Positions 1 through 9,146 are shown, counted from the first letter of the stretch. The stretch is DNA of 64,000 nucleotides from JAJDOD01 sp050299835 (GCA_050299835.1 JBNKWP010000009.1:1-64000); one strand, 5' to 3'. Translations and numbers: made by a program. Notes: generated from the letters alone by a model not told the origin.

Positions 1-13
1 GAGGAACGAACGA

Positions 14-112
14 ATGAAAGACCAGTCCCGAAACGGCGCCCTCACGGCGGCGTTCGACGCGCATTCTCATTTCGCCGATCCGACGACCCTGACTGCGAGT
101 GAGCGGGCATGA
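14..112 (+). CDS. Short ORF of unknown function, 32 residues
   Basis: An ATG follows a GAGGA ribosome-binding site at positions 1-5 and opens 32 codons ending in TGA. The frame is also open to the left edge of the window, so this could be the C-terminus of a longer protein cut by the window instead. The peptide is polar, with no membrane segment or motif that I recognise. It lies upstream of the DUF805-sucA-sucB group and is separated from it by a strong hairpin. Whether it is translated is uncertain. Confidence 0.35.
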   Translation: MKDQSRNGALTAAFDAHSHFADPTTLTASERA

Positions 113-139
113 GCCTCGGTCTGTGCATAGCACATAGGG

Positions 140-187
140 CAGCCCCCGACCCTGGGGAGGGGGTTACCGCCCCAGGGTCGGGGGCTG
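140..187 (+). terminator. Perfect 18-bp stem hairpin, terminator-like
   Basis: Bases 140-157 are the exact reverse complement of 170-187, with a 12-base loop. The stem is very GC-rich and has no T-run after it, so it may be a weak or factor-assisted terminator, or an mRNA-processing hairpin that separates the upstream transcript from the DUF805-suc genes. Confidence 0.6.
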
Positions 188-218
188 TCCGGCGAAAACG
201 CCGGGCGGGAGGGTTGTG

Positions 219-701
219 ATGGGACCAGGACAATCCATTGCGAATGGCTTGAAGAACTCGTTGTCGGTCAATGGCCGTGCGTCGCGTTCCGAGTTCTGGT
301 GGTTCGCACCTCCCCTCTTTGCGATGTTGATGGCGGTTGCTTGGTTCGAAGAACCCAGTTGGCTCACAGGAACGCTTTTAAGGCACCTCACTGTGCCACA
401 GTATGCGGTCTTGCTCTTTGGCATCCTGGCTCTCCCCGTTTATTCCGCAATCATCCGACGATTGCGCGATGCAGGTATTCCAACAGCGCTGTCGCTCCTG
501 CTGCCTGTCTATGTCCTTGCCGCGATTGTCACGGTCCCGATCATTGATGCATCACCAGCCTACGGCATGCACTCTCTCACGCGATTGATGCCGGAAGCCG
601 GACTCGCCTTCATGGGATACCTAGCTTTGATCGCTATCTTTTTCGTACTTTGCGCAATTCCTACTCGCCACGGTCCCAACCCAGCAGAGGTGACCCCATG
701 A
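219..701 (+). CDS. DUF805 family inner-membrane protein
   Basis: Protein of 160 residues with about four membrane segments. Residues 18-29 (NGRASRSEFWWF) and the later RRLRDAG at 80-86 are the two recognisable signatures of the DUF805 family, whose function is not established. The ATG at 219 is preferred over the GTG just before it because GGGAGG (207-212) lies at normal spacing. The stop overlaps the sucA start by four bases (ATGA at 698-701), so it is probably translated together with sucA. Its GC content (about 55% at 301-360) is visibly lower than sucA, which suggests a later arrival in the operon. Confidence 0.85.
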   Translation: MGPGQSIANGLKNSLSVNGRASRSEFWWFAPPLFAMLMAVAWFEEPSWLTGTLLRHLTVPQYAVLLFGILALPVYSAIIRRLRDAGIPTALSLLLPVYVLAAIVTVPIIDASPAYGMHSLTRLMPEAGLAFMGYLALIAIFFVLCAIPTRHGPNPAEVTP

Positions 702-3661
702 CCGACCAATCCCCGAACGACATCTTCCGCGCCTCGTCCTTTCTGCAGGGCCACAACGCCGAATATATCGAACAGCTCTACGCCCGTTACGCGAGCGACC
801 CCAACGCGGTCGACGTGGCCTGGCAGCAGTTCTTCCGCGAACTTGGCGACACCGAGATCGACGCCAAGCGTGAAGCCGCCGGGCCAAGCTGGGCCCGCAC
901 CGACTGGCCGCCTCAGCCTGCCGACGAACTGACCGCCGCGCTCGATGGCCAATGGGGCGACCTCGGCCCGGCAGCACAGGCGAAAGCCGCCCACAAGATC
1001 ACCGCCAAAGCGGCGGAAAAAGGCGTCGCCGTCAACGACGACGCGGTCAAACGCGCCGTGCTCGACTCGATCCGCGCGCTGATGATCATCCGCGCCTACC
1101 GCATCCGGGGTCACCTCGTCGCCGATCTCGATCCCCTCGGCATGCGGGACGAAACCCCGCACCCGGAACTGGACCCCAAATCCTACGGCTTCACCGAGGC
1201 TGACATGGACCGCCCGATCTTCATCGACCAGGTCCTCGGCCTCGACTTCGCCTCGATGCGGGAGATCCTGGCCATCGTCAAACGCACATATTGCGGCACC
1301 TTCGCGCTGCAATACATGCACATCTCAAACCCCGAGGAAGCCTCCTGGCTGAAGGAGCGGATCGAAGGCTATGGCAAGGAAATCGGCTTCACCCGCGAAG
1401 GCCGGAAGGCGATCCTGAACGCGCTGGTGGAAGCGGAAGGGTTCGAGAAGTTCCTTCACGTCAAATACACCGGCACCAAGCGTTTCGGCCTCGACGGCGG
1501 CGAAAGCCTTGTCCCGGCCATGGAACAGATCATCAAGCGCGGCGGGCAACTGGGCCTGAAGGAAATCATCATCGGGATGCCGCATCGAGGCCGTCTTTCG
1601 GTTCTCGCCAACGTGATGAACAAGCCCTACAAGGCCATCTTCAACGAATTCCAGGGCGGCAGCTTCAAGCCCGAGGATGTGGACGGCTCCGGTGACGTGA
1701 AATACCACCTCGGCGCGTCGTCTGACCGCGAATTCGACGGCAATTCCGTCCACCTCTCGCTGACCGCCAACCCCTCGCACCTCGAAGCGGTGAACCCGGT
1801 CTGCCTTGGAAAGGCGCGGGCCAAGCAGGATCAGCTCAACGACACCAACCGCACAAAGGTGCTGACCGTGCTGCTCCACGGCGATGCCGCCTTCGCGGGT
1901 CAGGGCGTGGTCGCGGAATGCTTCGGTCTCTCGGGGCTGAAAGGCCACAAGACCGGCGGCACGATCCATATCATCGTCAACAACCAGATCGGCTTTACCA
2001 CCGCGCCGCATTTCTCGCGGTCCTCGCCCTATCCCACCGACATCGCGCTCATGGTCGAAGCGCCGATCTTCCACGTCAACGGCGACGACCCCGAAGCGGT
2101 CGTCCACGCCGCCAAGGTCGCCATCGAATTCCGCCAGAAATTCGGCAAGGACGTGGTGCTCGACATCTTCTGTTATCGCCGCTTCGGACATAACGAAGGC
2201 GACGAGCCGATGTTCACCAACCCGATGATGTACAAGACGATCAAAGGCCATAAGACTACGCTTTCGCTTTATACCGACCGGCTGGTGAAGGACGGGCTGA
2301 TCCCCGAGGGCGAGATCGAGGATATGAAGGCCCAGTTCCAGGCCCATCTGAACGAGGAGTTTGAATCCGGCAAAGCCTACAAGCCCAACAAGGCAGACTG
2401 GCTTGACGGGCGCTGGAGCCATCTCGACCGGGAGGGGGAGAAATACCAGCGCGGTAAGACCGCCATTTCCAAGAAAACCCTCGAAAAAGTCGGCGCGGCG
2501 CTCACCCGCGTGCCCGAAGGCTTTACCACCCACCGCACCGTGGACCGGCTTCTCGAAGCGAAAAAGGAGATGTTCAAGACCGGCAAGGGCTTCGACTGGG
2601 CCACGGCGGAAGCACTCGCCTTCGGCTCGCTCCTCACCGAAGGCTACCCGGTGCGGCTGGCCGGTCAGGACAGTACGCGCGGCACCTTCAGCCAGCGTCA
2701 CTCGGGCCTTGTCAACCAGGATACCGAAGAACGCTACAAGCCGCTCAACCACATCCAGGAAGGCCAGGCGCGGTATGAGGTCATCGACTCGATGCTCTCG
2801 GAATACGCGGTCTGCGGCTTCGAATACGGTTATTCGCTGGCCGAACCCAACGCGTTGGTCCTCTGGGAAGCGCAGTTCGGCGATTTCGCCAACGGCGCGC
2901 AAATCATGTTCGACCAGTTCATCTCGTCCGGCGAACGCAAATGGCTGCGCATGTCCGGCCTCGTCATGCTCCTGCCACACGGCTTCGAAGGCCAGGGACC
3001 GGAACACTCAAGCGCCCGGCTCGAACGCTTCCTGCAGATGTGTGCGGAAGACAATTGGATCGTCGCCAACTGCACGACACCGGCCAATTACTTCCACATC
3101 CTCCGCCGCCAGCTCCACCGATCTTACCGCAAACCGCTGGTTCTGATGACGCCCAAGTCACTGCTGCGCCACAAGATGGCTGTGAGCAACACGGAAGACA
3201 TGGTGACCGGGTCAAGCTTCCACCGCATCCTCTGGGACGATGCGGAGAAGGGCAATTCGGAAACCACGCTCAAACCCGACGACAAGATCAAGCGCGTCGT
3301 CATGTGTTCGGGCAAGGTCTATTACGACCTGCTGGAAGAACGCGACAATCGCGGCATCGACGATGTCTACCTCCTGCGCGTCGAACAGTTCTACCCGTTC
3401 CCGGCCCAGGCCATGGTGAAGGAACTGAAACGCTTTAAGAATGCCGATATCGTCTGGTGCCAGGAAGAGCCCAAGAACCAAGGCGGCTGGACCTTCATGG
3501 AACCCAACATCGAATGGGTCCTCACCCGCATCAAGGCAAAACACACACGACCGATCTATGCCGGTCGCGCGGCCAGCGCCTCTCCGGCGACGGGCCTTGC
3601 CTCCGCCCACAAAGCACAACAAGCGGCGCTCGTGGACGACGCGCTGACGCTGAAAGGATAA
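698..3661 (+). CDS. sucA: 2-oxoglutarate dehydrogenase E1 component
   Basis: Thiamine-diphosphate-dependent E1 subunit of the 2-oxoglutarate dehydrogenase complex; it decarboxylates 2-oxoglutarate and passes the succinyl group to lipoyl-SucB in the TCA cycle. The 987-residue length is normal for the family. The N-terminal E1o segment (SSFLQGHNAEYIEQLY) binds E2 in relatives. MPHRGRL (294-300), HGDAAFAGQG (394-403) and NNQIGFTT (428-435) are the conserved cofactor and active-site blocks. The start is the ATG that overlaps the upstream DUF805 stop. sucB follows after six bases, so sucA-sucB form one operon. Cytoplasmic. Confidence 0.97.
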   Translation: MTDQSPNDIFRASSFLQGHNAEYIEQLYARYASDPNAVDVAWQQFFRELGDTEIDAKREAAGPSWARTDWPPQPADELTAALDGQWGDLGPAAQAKAAHKITAKAAEKGVAVNDDAVKRAVLDSIRALMIIRAYRIRGHLVADLDPLGMRDETPHPELDPKSYGFTEADMDRPIFIDQVLGLDFASMREILAIVKRTYCGTFALQYMHISNPEEASWLKERIEGYGKEIGFTREGRKAILNALVEAEGFEKFLHVKYTGTKRFGLDGGESLVPAMEQIIKRGGQLGLKEIIIGMPHRGRLSVLANVMNKPYKAIFNEFQGGSFKPEDVDGSGDVKYHLGASSDREFDGNSVHLSLTANPSHLEAVNPVCLGKARAKQDQLNDTNRTKVLTVLLHGDAAFAGQGVVAECFGLSGLKGHKTGGTIHIIVNNQIGFTTAPHFSRSSPYPTDIALMVEAPIFHVNGDDPEAVVHAAKVAIEFRQKFGKDVVLDIFCYRRFGHNEGDEPMFTNPMMYKTIKGHKTTLSLYTDRLVKDGLIPEGEIEDMKAQFQAHLNEEFESGKAYKPNKADWLDGRWSHLDREGEKYQRGKTAISKKTLEKVGAALTRVPEGFTTHRTVDRLLEAKKEMFKTGKGFDWATAEALAFGSLLTEGYPVRLAGQDSTRGTFSQRHSGLVNQDTEERYKPLNHIQEGQARYEVIDSMLSEYAVCGFEYGYSLAEPNALVLWEAQFGDFANGAQIMFDQFISSGERKWLRMSGLVMLLPHGFEGQGPEHSSARLERFLQMCAEDNWIVANCTTPANYFHILRRQLHRSYRKPLVLMTPKSLLRHKMAVSNTEDMVTGSSFHRILWDDAEKGNSETTLKPDDKIKRVVMCSGKVYYDLLEERDNRGIDDVYLLRVEQFYPFPAQAMVKELKRFKNADIVWCQEEPKNQGGWTFMEPNIEWVLTRIKAKHTRPIYAGRAASASPATGLASAHKAQQAALVDDALTLKG

Positions 3662-3667
3662 ACCGAA

Positions 3668-5182
3668 ATGTCTACTGAAATCCGCGTCCCCACGCTTGGG
3701 GAAAGCGTCACCGAAGCCACCGTCGCCACCTGGTTCAAGAAGCCCGGCGAAAGCGTCGCCGTGGATGAAATGCTCTGCGAGCTGGAAACCGACAAGGTGA
3801 CGGTCGAAGTGCCCTCGCCCGTCGCGGGCAAGTTGGGGGAGATCGTTGCGGGCGAAGGCGATACCGTCGGCGTCAACGCGCTTCTGGCGACGCTGGAAGA
3901 AGGCGCAGGCAGCGCCGCCCCGGCAAAAACGGAAGCCCCCAAAGCCGAGGCTCCCGCATCGAACGGCGCGTCGGCCAAGGGCGAAGCCGTGGACATCATG
4001 GTTCCCGCTTTGGGCGAAAGCGTCACGGAAGCGACTGTCGCCGACTGGTTCAAGAAGCCCGGCGACCGGGTCGAGGCTGACGAGATGCTCTGCGAGCTGG
4101 AAACCGACAAGGTCTCGGTGGAAGTCCCCGCCCCCGCGTCCGGCGTTCTCTCTGAAATCCTGGCCGAGGCAGGCGCGACCGTCGCCGCAGGCGGCAAGCT
4201 GGCCGTCATGACCACCGGGGAAGGCGGCGCACCAGCCTCTGCCCCGAAAGCGGAGGCTCCCGCCGCCGCACCGGCCGCGTCCTCCGGCAAGGACACCGAA
4301 GACGCGCCGTCCGCCAAGAAGATGATGGCTGAAAACAGCCTGACCCCCGATCAGGTCACCGGCACCGGCAAGGATGGCCGCATCATGAAGGAAGACGTGC
4401 AAAAGGCCCTCGCCTCGCCCACGCCCCAGGCCGAGGCCCCCGCACCTTCCGCCCCCCGCGCCCCGGTCGCTGCGGAGGATGCGGGCCGCGAGGAACGGGT
4501 CAAGATGACCCGCCTGCGCCAGACCATCGCCCGGCGGCTGAAGGACGCGCAAAATACGGCGGCCATGCTCACGACCTATAACGAGGTCGACATGTCCGGC
4601 GTCATGGGCCTGCGGTCCGAATACAAGGAACTGTTCGAGAAGAAGCACGGCGTCAAACTCGGCTTCATGTCCTTCTTCACCAAGGCCTGCTGCCACGCGT
4701 TGCGCGAAGTGCCGGAGGTCAACGCGGAGATCGACGGAACCGATGTCGTCTACAAGAACTTCGTCCATATGGGCATCGCCGTCGGCACGCCCACGGGCCT
4801 TGTCGTCCCCGTCGTCCGCGATGCCGACCAGATGTCGTTTGCCGCGATCGAGAAGAAGATCAACGAGTTGGGCGCCCGCGCCCGCGACGGCAAGCTCTCG
4901 ATGGCGGAAATGCAGGGCGGCACCTTCACCATCTCCAACGGCGGTGTCTACGGCTCGCTGATGTCCTCGCCGATCCTGAACCCCCCGCAATCGGGCATCC
5001 TCGGCATGCACAAGATCCAGGAACGGCCGATGGTCGTGAAAGGCGAAATCGTCGTGCGCCCGATGATGTACCTCGCCCTCAGCTACGACCACCGCATCGT
5101 GGACGGCAAAGGGGCGGTGACGTTCCTTGTGAGGGTGAAGGAAGCGCTGGAGGATCCGAGAAGGTTGTTGATGGATTTGTAA
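3668..5182 (+). CDS. sucB: Dihydrolipoyllysine succinyltransferase (E2o) with two lipoyl domains
   Basis: Core of the 2-oxoglutarate dehydrogenase complex, transferring succinyl groups from lipoamide to CoA. It has 504 residues, longer than the roughly 400 of E. coli SucB, because two near-identical lipoyl domains stand in tandem (about 1-78 and 108-184), each with the ETDK motif (lipoyl lysines K43 and K148). Ala/Pro/Glu-rich linkers follow, then a peripheral-subunit-binding domain (about 213-250) and the acyltransferase domain with SYDHRIVDG, where H475 and D479 are the expected catalytic residues. Tandem lipoyl domains in SucB appear to be common in this family of bacteria, from memory. 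Confidence 0.96.
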   Translation: MSTEIRVPTLGESVTEATVATWFKKPGESVAVDEMLCELETDKVTVEVPSPVAGKLGEIVAGEGDTVGVNALLATLEEGAGSAAPAKTEAPKAEAPASNGASAKGEAVDIMVPALGESVTEATVADWFKKPGDRVEADEMLCELETDKVSVEVPAPASGVLSEILAEAGATVAAGGKLAVMTTGEGGAPASAPKAEAPAAAPAASSGKDTEDAPSAKKMMAENSLTPDQVTGTGKDGRIMKEDVQKALASPTPQAEAPAPSAPRAPVAAEDAGREERVKMTRLRQTIARRLKDAQNTAAMLTTYNEVDMSGVMGLRSEYKELFEKKHGVKLGFMSFFTKACCHALREVPEVNAEIDGTDVVYKNFVHMGIAVGTPTGLVVPVVRDADQMSFAAIEKKINELGARARDGKLSMAEMQGGTFTISNGGVYGSLMSSPILNPPQSGILGMHKIQERPMVVKGEIVVRPMMYLALSYDHRIVDGKGAVTFLVRVKEALEDPRRLLMDL

Positions 5183-5197
5183 GCTAGGATTTTCGGC

Positions 5198-5563
5198 GTG
5201 GCGCGACGTAGCAAAGAAGAGGTGCTGAGTGAGTTTCATCACCTCTTCGACTGCCTGGAAGCGTTTATGGTCGCCGAAGATCCCTTCATCGGAAAATCCA
5301 ATGCGAGTTTGCGCCGAGAAATGATGGTTTCGCGCAAAAAGATGGTTGCCGCAATTGATGGTGGCGCAATGTCGGCATCGCAGGCCCTTTCGGGCGCAAA
5401 GTCCGCTGTTAGCGATCTCAGGCGAAATCTGAAACTCTATCGAACAGACGAGCCGGAAACTGCCGAAAAAATCGAGGAAGCATACGTTTCCGCAAGAGGA
5501 ACCTTTTTCGAAACGGACATTGAGCGTTCACGCCTCAAGAAGGCTGTAGTGAACAATGACTGA
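5198..5563 (+). CDS. Unknown 121-residue protein inside the suc-lpd operon
   Basis: Starts with GTG 15 bases after sucB. The protein is charged, soluble and mostly helical, with KKMVAAIDGGAMSASQALSG in the middle. I recognise no family. GC content (about 53% at 5221-5280) is lower than that of sucB and lpd. Its stop lies inside the next gene's start region (ATGACTGA, 5556-5563), so the two are translationally coupled. The gene has no obvious part in 2-oxoglutarate oxidation and may be a late insertion. Confidence 0.7.
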   Translation: MARRSKEEVLSEFHHLFDCLEAFMVAEDPFIGKSNASLRREMMVSRKKMVAAIDGGAMSASQALSGAKSAVSDLRRNLKLYRTDEPETAEKIEEAYVSARGTFFETDIERSRLKKAVVNND

Positions 5564-5924
5564 CACCCTCCCCCCACGCGACGCCACCCGCGCCCGCCTC
5601 TATGTCGGCTCCCTCTGGGGCATCGCCGCATTCTCCGCCTATCTCGCGAGCTATGGCAACGACCACATGCGCGAAACCGAGCTCGGCCTCGCCATGCTCT
5701 TGTGCATAGCCCTCATCCTCTATCTCGTCACATGGCGCGACCGGGGCGGGCACTGGCTCCTGGGCCTGTTCATCTGCGCCCTCAGTCTCTTCGAGGCCAC
5801 CAACACCGTCAACGCCCGCCCCGCAGCCCCCGGCGTCCTTCTGACGATCGTCGTCGTCGCCTGGGCCAGCGGGGCCTTCTTCCTTGGCGAACAGCTTCGC
5901 CGTGCCGGATGGTTCGCACCATGA
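5556..5924 (+). CDS. Small multi-pass membrane protein, unknown function
   Basis: Protein of 122 residues with four predicted membrane helices: about 18-34, 44-58, 66-82 and 92-110. No charged motif or catalytic residue stands out. The start ATG overlaps the previous stop by eight bases, and lpd follows after about 100 bases, so it is probably part of the suc-lpd transcript. In this family of bacteria unknown small membrane genes do occur between sucB and lpd, but I cannot name the family. Confidence 0.75.
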   Translation: MTDTLPPRDATRARLYVGSLWGIAAFSAYLASYGNDHMRETELGLAMLLCIALILYLVTWRDRGGHWLLGLFICALSLFEATNTVNARPAAPGVLLTIVVVAWASGAFFLGEQLRRAGWFAP

Positions 5925-6023
5925 ACACCCAGGCGGCTCGCCCTTGCACCTTCGCTTCCAGCTCAATAGTTCGGACAGTGGGGCACTGCCCCAAGCACGC
6001 CCGCCAAAAAGAGGAATACTCCC

Positions 6024-7412
6024 ATGGCTAGTTATGACGTCATCATCATCGGCAGCGGCCCCGGCGGCTATGTCTGCGCCATCCGCTGCGCCCAGCTCGG
6101 CCTGAAAACCGCCTGCGTCGAAGGGCGCGACACGCTGGGCGGCACCTGCCTGAACGTGGGCTGCATTCCGTCCAAGGCGATGCTCCACGCGACCGAGATG
6201 CTGCACGAGGCAGAAGAAAACTTCGCCAAGATGGGCCTCAAGGGCAAAAGCCCCAGCGTCGACTGGACCCAGATGCTGGCCTACAAGCAGGACACGATCG
6301 ACCAGAACACCAAGGGCATCGAGTTCCTGTTCAAGAAAAACAAGATCGACTGGCTGAAAGGCTGGGGCTCGATCCCGGAGGCTGGCAAGGTCAAGGTGGG
6401 CGACGAGGTACACGAGGCGAAGAACATCGTCATCGCCACCGGCTCGGAAGCGTCTTCGCTCCCCGGCGTCGAGGTGGACGAAAAGGTCGTCGTCACCTCC
6501 ACCGGTGCGCTGGAACTGGGCAAGATCCCGAAGAAACTCGTCGTCATCGGCGCAGGTGTCATCGGCCTTGAACTCGGCTCCGTTTACAAGCGCCTCGGCG
6601 CGGAAGTGACCGTGATCGAGTTTCTTGACGTGATCACCCCGGGCATGGATGGCGAAATCCAGAAGACCTTCCAGCGCACGCTGAAAAAGCAGGGCATGGA
6701 GTTCATCATGGGTGCCGCCGTGCAGGGTGTGGAGGCCACGAAAACCAAGGCCAAGGTCACCTACAAGCTGAAGAAGGACGACAGCGAACACACCGTGGAC
6801 GCCGACGCGGTTCTGGTGGCAACGGGCCGCAAGCCCTACACCGATGGCCTCGGCCTTGCCGAGATCGGGGTGGAGATGACGGATCGCGGTCAGGTCAAAA
6901 CCGACGCGCACTGGAAGACAAACGTGAACGGCATCTACGCCCTCGGCGACGCGATCACCGGCCCCATGCTCGCCCACAAGGCCGAAGACGAAGGCATGGC
7001 TGTCGCGGAAACCATCGCGGGCCAGGCGGGCCACGTGAATTACGGCGTCATCCCCGGCGTGATCTACACCCATCCCGAAGTGGCGAACGTGGGCCAGACC
7101 GAGGAACAACTGAAGGAAGCCGGACGCGCCTACAAGGTCGGCAAGTTCAGCTTCATGGGCAACGGCCGCGCCAAGGCCAATTTCGCCGCCGACGGCTTCG
7201 TGAAGATCCTCGCCGACAAGGAAACCGACCGCATCCTCGGTGCGCATATCATCGGCCCGATGGCGGGCGACCTGATCCACGAGATCTGCGTCGCCATGGA
7301 ATTCGGCGCTGCCGCCGAAGACCTCGCCCGCACCTGCCACGCCCACCCGACCTATTCCGAGGCGGTGCGCGAAGCCGCGCTGGCCTGCGGCGACGGCCCG
7401 ATCCACAGCTAG
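6024..7412 (+). CDS. lpd: Dihydrolipoyl dehydrogenase (E3)
   Basis: FAD-dependent E3 subunit that reoxidises the dihydrolipoyl groups of SucB with NAD+. The 462-residue length is typical. The N-terminal FAD site GSGPGGY is followed by the redox disulfide GGTCLNVGCIPSK (C42 and C47). A second nucleotide-binding motif (GAGVIGLELG) serves NAD. The C-terminal HPTYSE provides the active-site base H441 with E446. The AGAGGAA-type ribosome-binding site (about 6009) fits the ATG at 6024. It closes the suc operon and is followed by a terminator. Since sucAB lies just upstream, it probably serves the 2-oxoglutarate complex, though such enzymes can be shared with other dehydrogenases. Confidence 0.97.
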   Translation: MASYDVIIIGSGPGGYVCAIRCAQLGLKTACVEGRDTLGGTCLNVGCIPSKAMLHATEMLHEAEENFAKMGLKGKSPSVDWTQMLAYKQDTIDQNTKGIEFLFKKNKIDWLKGWGSIPEAGKVKVGDEVHEAKNIVIATGSEASSLPGVEVDEKVVVTSTGALELGKIPKKLVVIGAGVIGLELGSVYKRLGAEVTVIEFLDVITPGMDGEIQKTFQRTLKKQGMEFIMGAAVQGVEATKTKAKVTYKLKKDDSEHTVDADAVLVATGRKPYTDGLGLAEIGVEMTDRGQVKTDAHWKTNVNGIYALGDAITGPMLAHKAEDEGMAVAETIAGQAGHVNYGVIPGVIYTHPEVANVGQTEEQLKEAGRAYKVGKFSFMGNGRAKANFAADGFVKILADKETDRILGAHIIGPMAGDLIHEICVAMEFGAAAEDLARTCHAHPTYSEAVREAALACGDGPIHS

Positions 7413-7422
7413 GCAGCCTGAC

Positions 7423-7457
7423 GCGCAGGCCCGGAACTTCCCCTTTTGGGCCTGCGC
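7423..7457 (+). terminator. Terminator after lpd
   Basis: A 10-bp perfect stem (7423-7432 with 7448-7457) starts 11 bases after the lpd stop and is followed by ATTATCT. It likely ends the suc-lpd transcript. Confidence 0.65.
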
Positions 7458-7501
7458 ATTATCTCCTAGGCTAAGGCCGATGGCCCAAGGGAGGTTCCAA
7501 G

Positions 7502-9136
7502 ATGCGGCTTCTGTCTTTCATTTTCGCGCTTGCGCTGGTCGCACCCGGCGTGGCTCCGGCGCAATCCATCGGCCTGATGGTCGGCAACGAGGATTACGAA
7601 AACCTCCCCGAGCTTGACGATGCCGCCCGCATCAACCGGGCCACGCGCGATTTGGAACAGGCTGGCATGCAGGTCACCATGCTTGAGGACGCCAGCCAGG
7701 ACGACCTGACCGACGCCCTCGCCGCCTTCGGCCAGCAGATCGCGCAGACCGAAGCCGCCCTTGTCGTGCTCTCCGGCCGCTTCGTCAGTTCTGCGACCGA
7801 AACCTATTTCCTGCCAGCGGACGCCACCGCCGGACCTCTGGCAACCCTCCACCGCGATGCCCTGCCGCTTGCAACCGTCTTCGCGCTTCTGGCGGAGAAA
7901 CCCGGCAAGGCCATTCTGATCCTGTCCACCGATGACCGTCAGGCCGATTTCGGCCAGGGCCTGTCGCTCGGCATCGGCGACCTCGCCATCCCGCAAGGCG
8001 TCACCGTCATCCAGGGCACCCCCCGGCGCACGACCGATGTGCTGGAAGACCACATCGCCCAACGCGGCCGCCCCTTCGTCGGCGCAGCGCGGCAGGGTCG
8101 CGTGACGATCTCCGGCTTCATGCCCGACACGTTGGTCTTCCTCGAAGGCAGCACCCCACCGCCGCAAACCCAGAACGACCGTCTTGGCGATATCCGCGAC
8201 TGGCGGGCGGCCAGCGACGAAAACACCGTGGAGGCGTATGAGGACTATGTCGACGCCCACCCGGATGGCGATTTCACCGACATGGCCCAGAACCGCATCC
8301 GCGCATTGACCGATACGCCCGCAGCACGTGCCGAGCGCGAGGAACAGGCGCTCGACCTCAGCCGCGACGCCCGCCGGGACATCCAGCGCGACCTGTCGCT
8401 TCTGGGCTTCGACACCCGCGGCATCGACGGCATCTTCGGGCGCGGCACCCGCGCCGCCGTGACCGCCTGGCAAAGCTCTGAACGGTTCGATGCGACGGGA
8501 TACATGACGGCGGAACAGATCGCGCTTCTCGACGAACAGGCCCGCCGCCGCGCCCAGGAACTGGAAGCCGAGGCCGAGGAACGTCGCCAGACCCAACGCG
8601 CCGCCGACCTTGCCTACTGGGACGAAACCGGCGCAGTCGGTGACGAAGCCGGGCTGCGCGCCTATCTCAAGCGCTTTCCCGATGGCGAATTCGCCGAACT
8701 GGCCCAGGAGCGTCTCTCGATCATCGAGGACAGCAAGCGCGACCGCGCCAGCCGCGTCGATCGCCAACTGTGGGACGAAGCCACGTCATTCGATACCGCG
8801 GAAGCCTATGAGGACTACCTCGTCCTGTCGCCCGACGGCGCCTTCCGGGAAGAAGCCCAGGCCCGCATCGTCGCCCTTCAGCGTGAGGCAGAGTTCCCCG
8901 ATGCGGCCCGGATCGAAGATGCGATGAACCTGTCATCCGGCACCCGCCGCATCATCGAAGCCCGCCTGAACGGCCTCGGCCTGAAGCCGGGGAAGGTGGA
9001 CGGCGAGTTCGACGAAGACACCCGCCGCGCGATCCGTCGTTATCAGGCCAACCGCAACCTGCCGGAATCGGGCTATCTGTCGGATCAGATGATGGTGCAG
9101 CTCATGGCCGACACGGTTCGCCAGATCTTCCGCTAG
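7502..9136 (+). CDS. Secreted pseudo-caspase with two peptidoglycan-binding domains
   Basis: Protein of 544 residues. A signal peptide (about 1-20) is followed by a caspase/C14-like domain (22 to about 215): NEDYENLPELDDAARIN resembles its first strand and helix. The active-site blocks are degenerate: where family members have a His in SGHG it reads LSGRF (90-94), and where they have the catalytic Cys it reads LSTDD (141-145), so peptidase activity is unlikely. Three repeats of about 40 residues follow (about 230-270, 370-410, 421-461; AYEDY, HPDGDF-type core), with two peptidoglycan-binding type-1 domains at about 285-345 and 475-540. A periplasmic, wall-associated scaffold role is my inference. 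Stand-alone gene, convergent with phaR. Confidence 0.8.
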   Translation: MRLLSFIFALALVAPGVAPAQSIGLMVGNEDYENLPELDDAARINRATRDLEQAGMQVTMLEDASQDDLTDALAAFGQQIAQTEAALVVLSGRFVSSATETYFLPADATAGPLATLHRDALPLATVFALLAEKPGKAILILSTDDRQADFGQGLSLGIGDLAIPQGVTVIQGTPRRTTDVLEDHIAQRGRPFVGAARQGRVTISGFMPDTLVFLEGSTPPPQTQNDRLGDIRDWRAASDENTVEAYEDYVDAHPDGDFTDMAQNRIRALTDTPAARAEREEQALDLSRDARRDIQRDLSLLGFDTRGIDGIFGRGTRAAVTAWQSSERFDATGYMTAEQIALLDEQARRRAQELEAEAEERRQTQRAADLAYWDETGAVGDEAGLRAYLKRFPDGEFAELAQERLSIIEDSKRDRASRVDRQLWDEATSFDTAEAYEDYLVLSPDGAFREEAQARIVALQREAEFPDAARIEDAMNLSSGTRRIIEARLNGLGLKPGKVDGEFDEDTRRAIRRYQANRNLPESGYLSDQMMVQLMADTVRQIFR

Positions 9137-9146
9137 GAAAGGCTGC

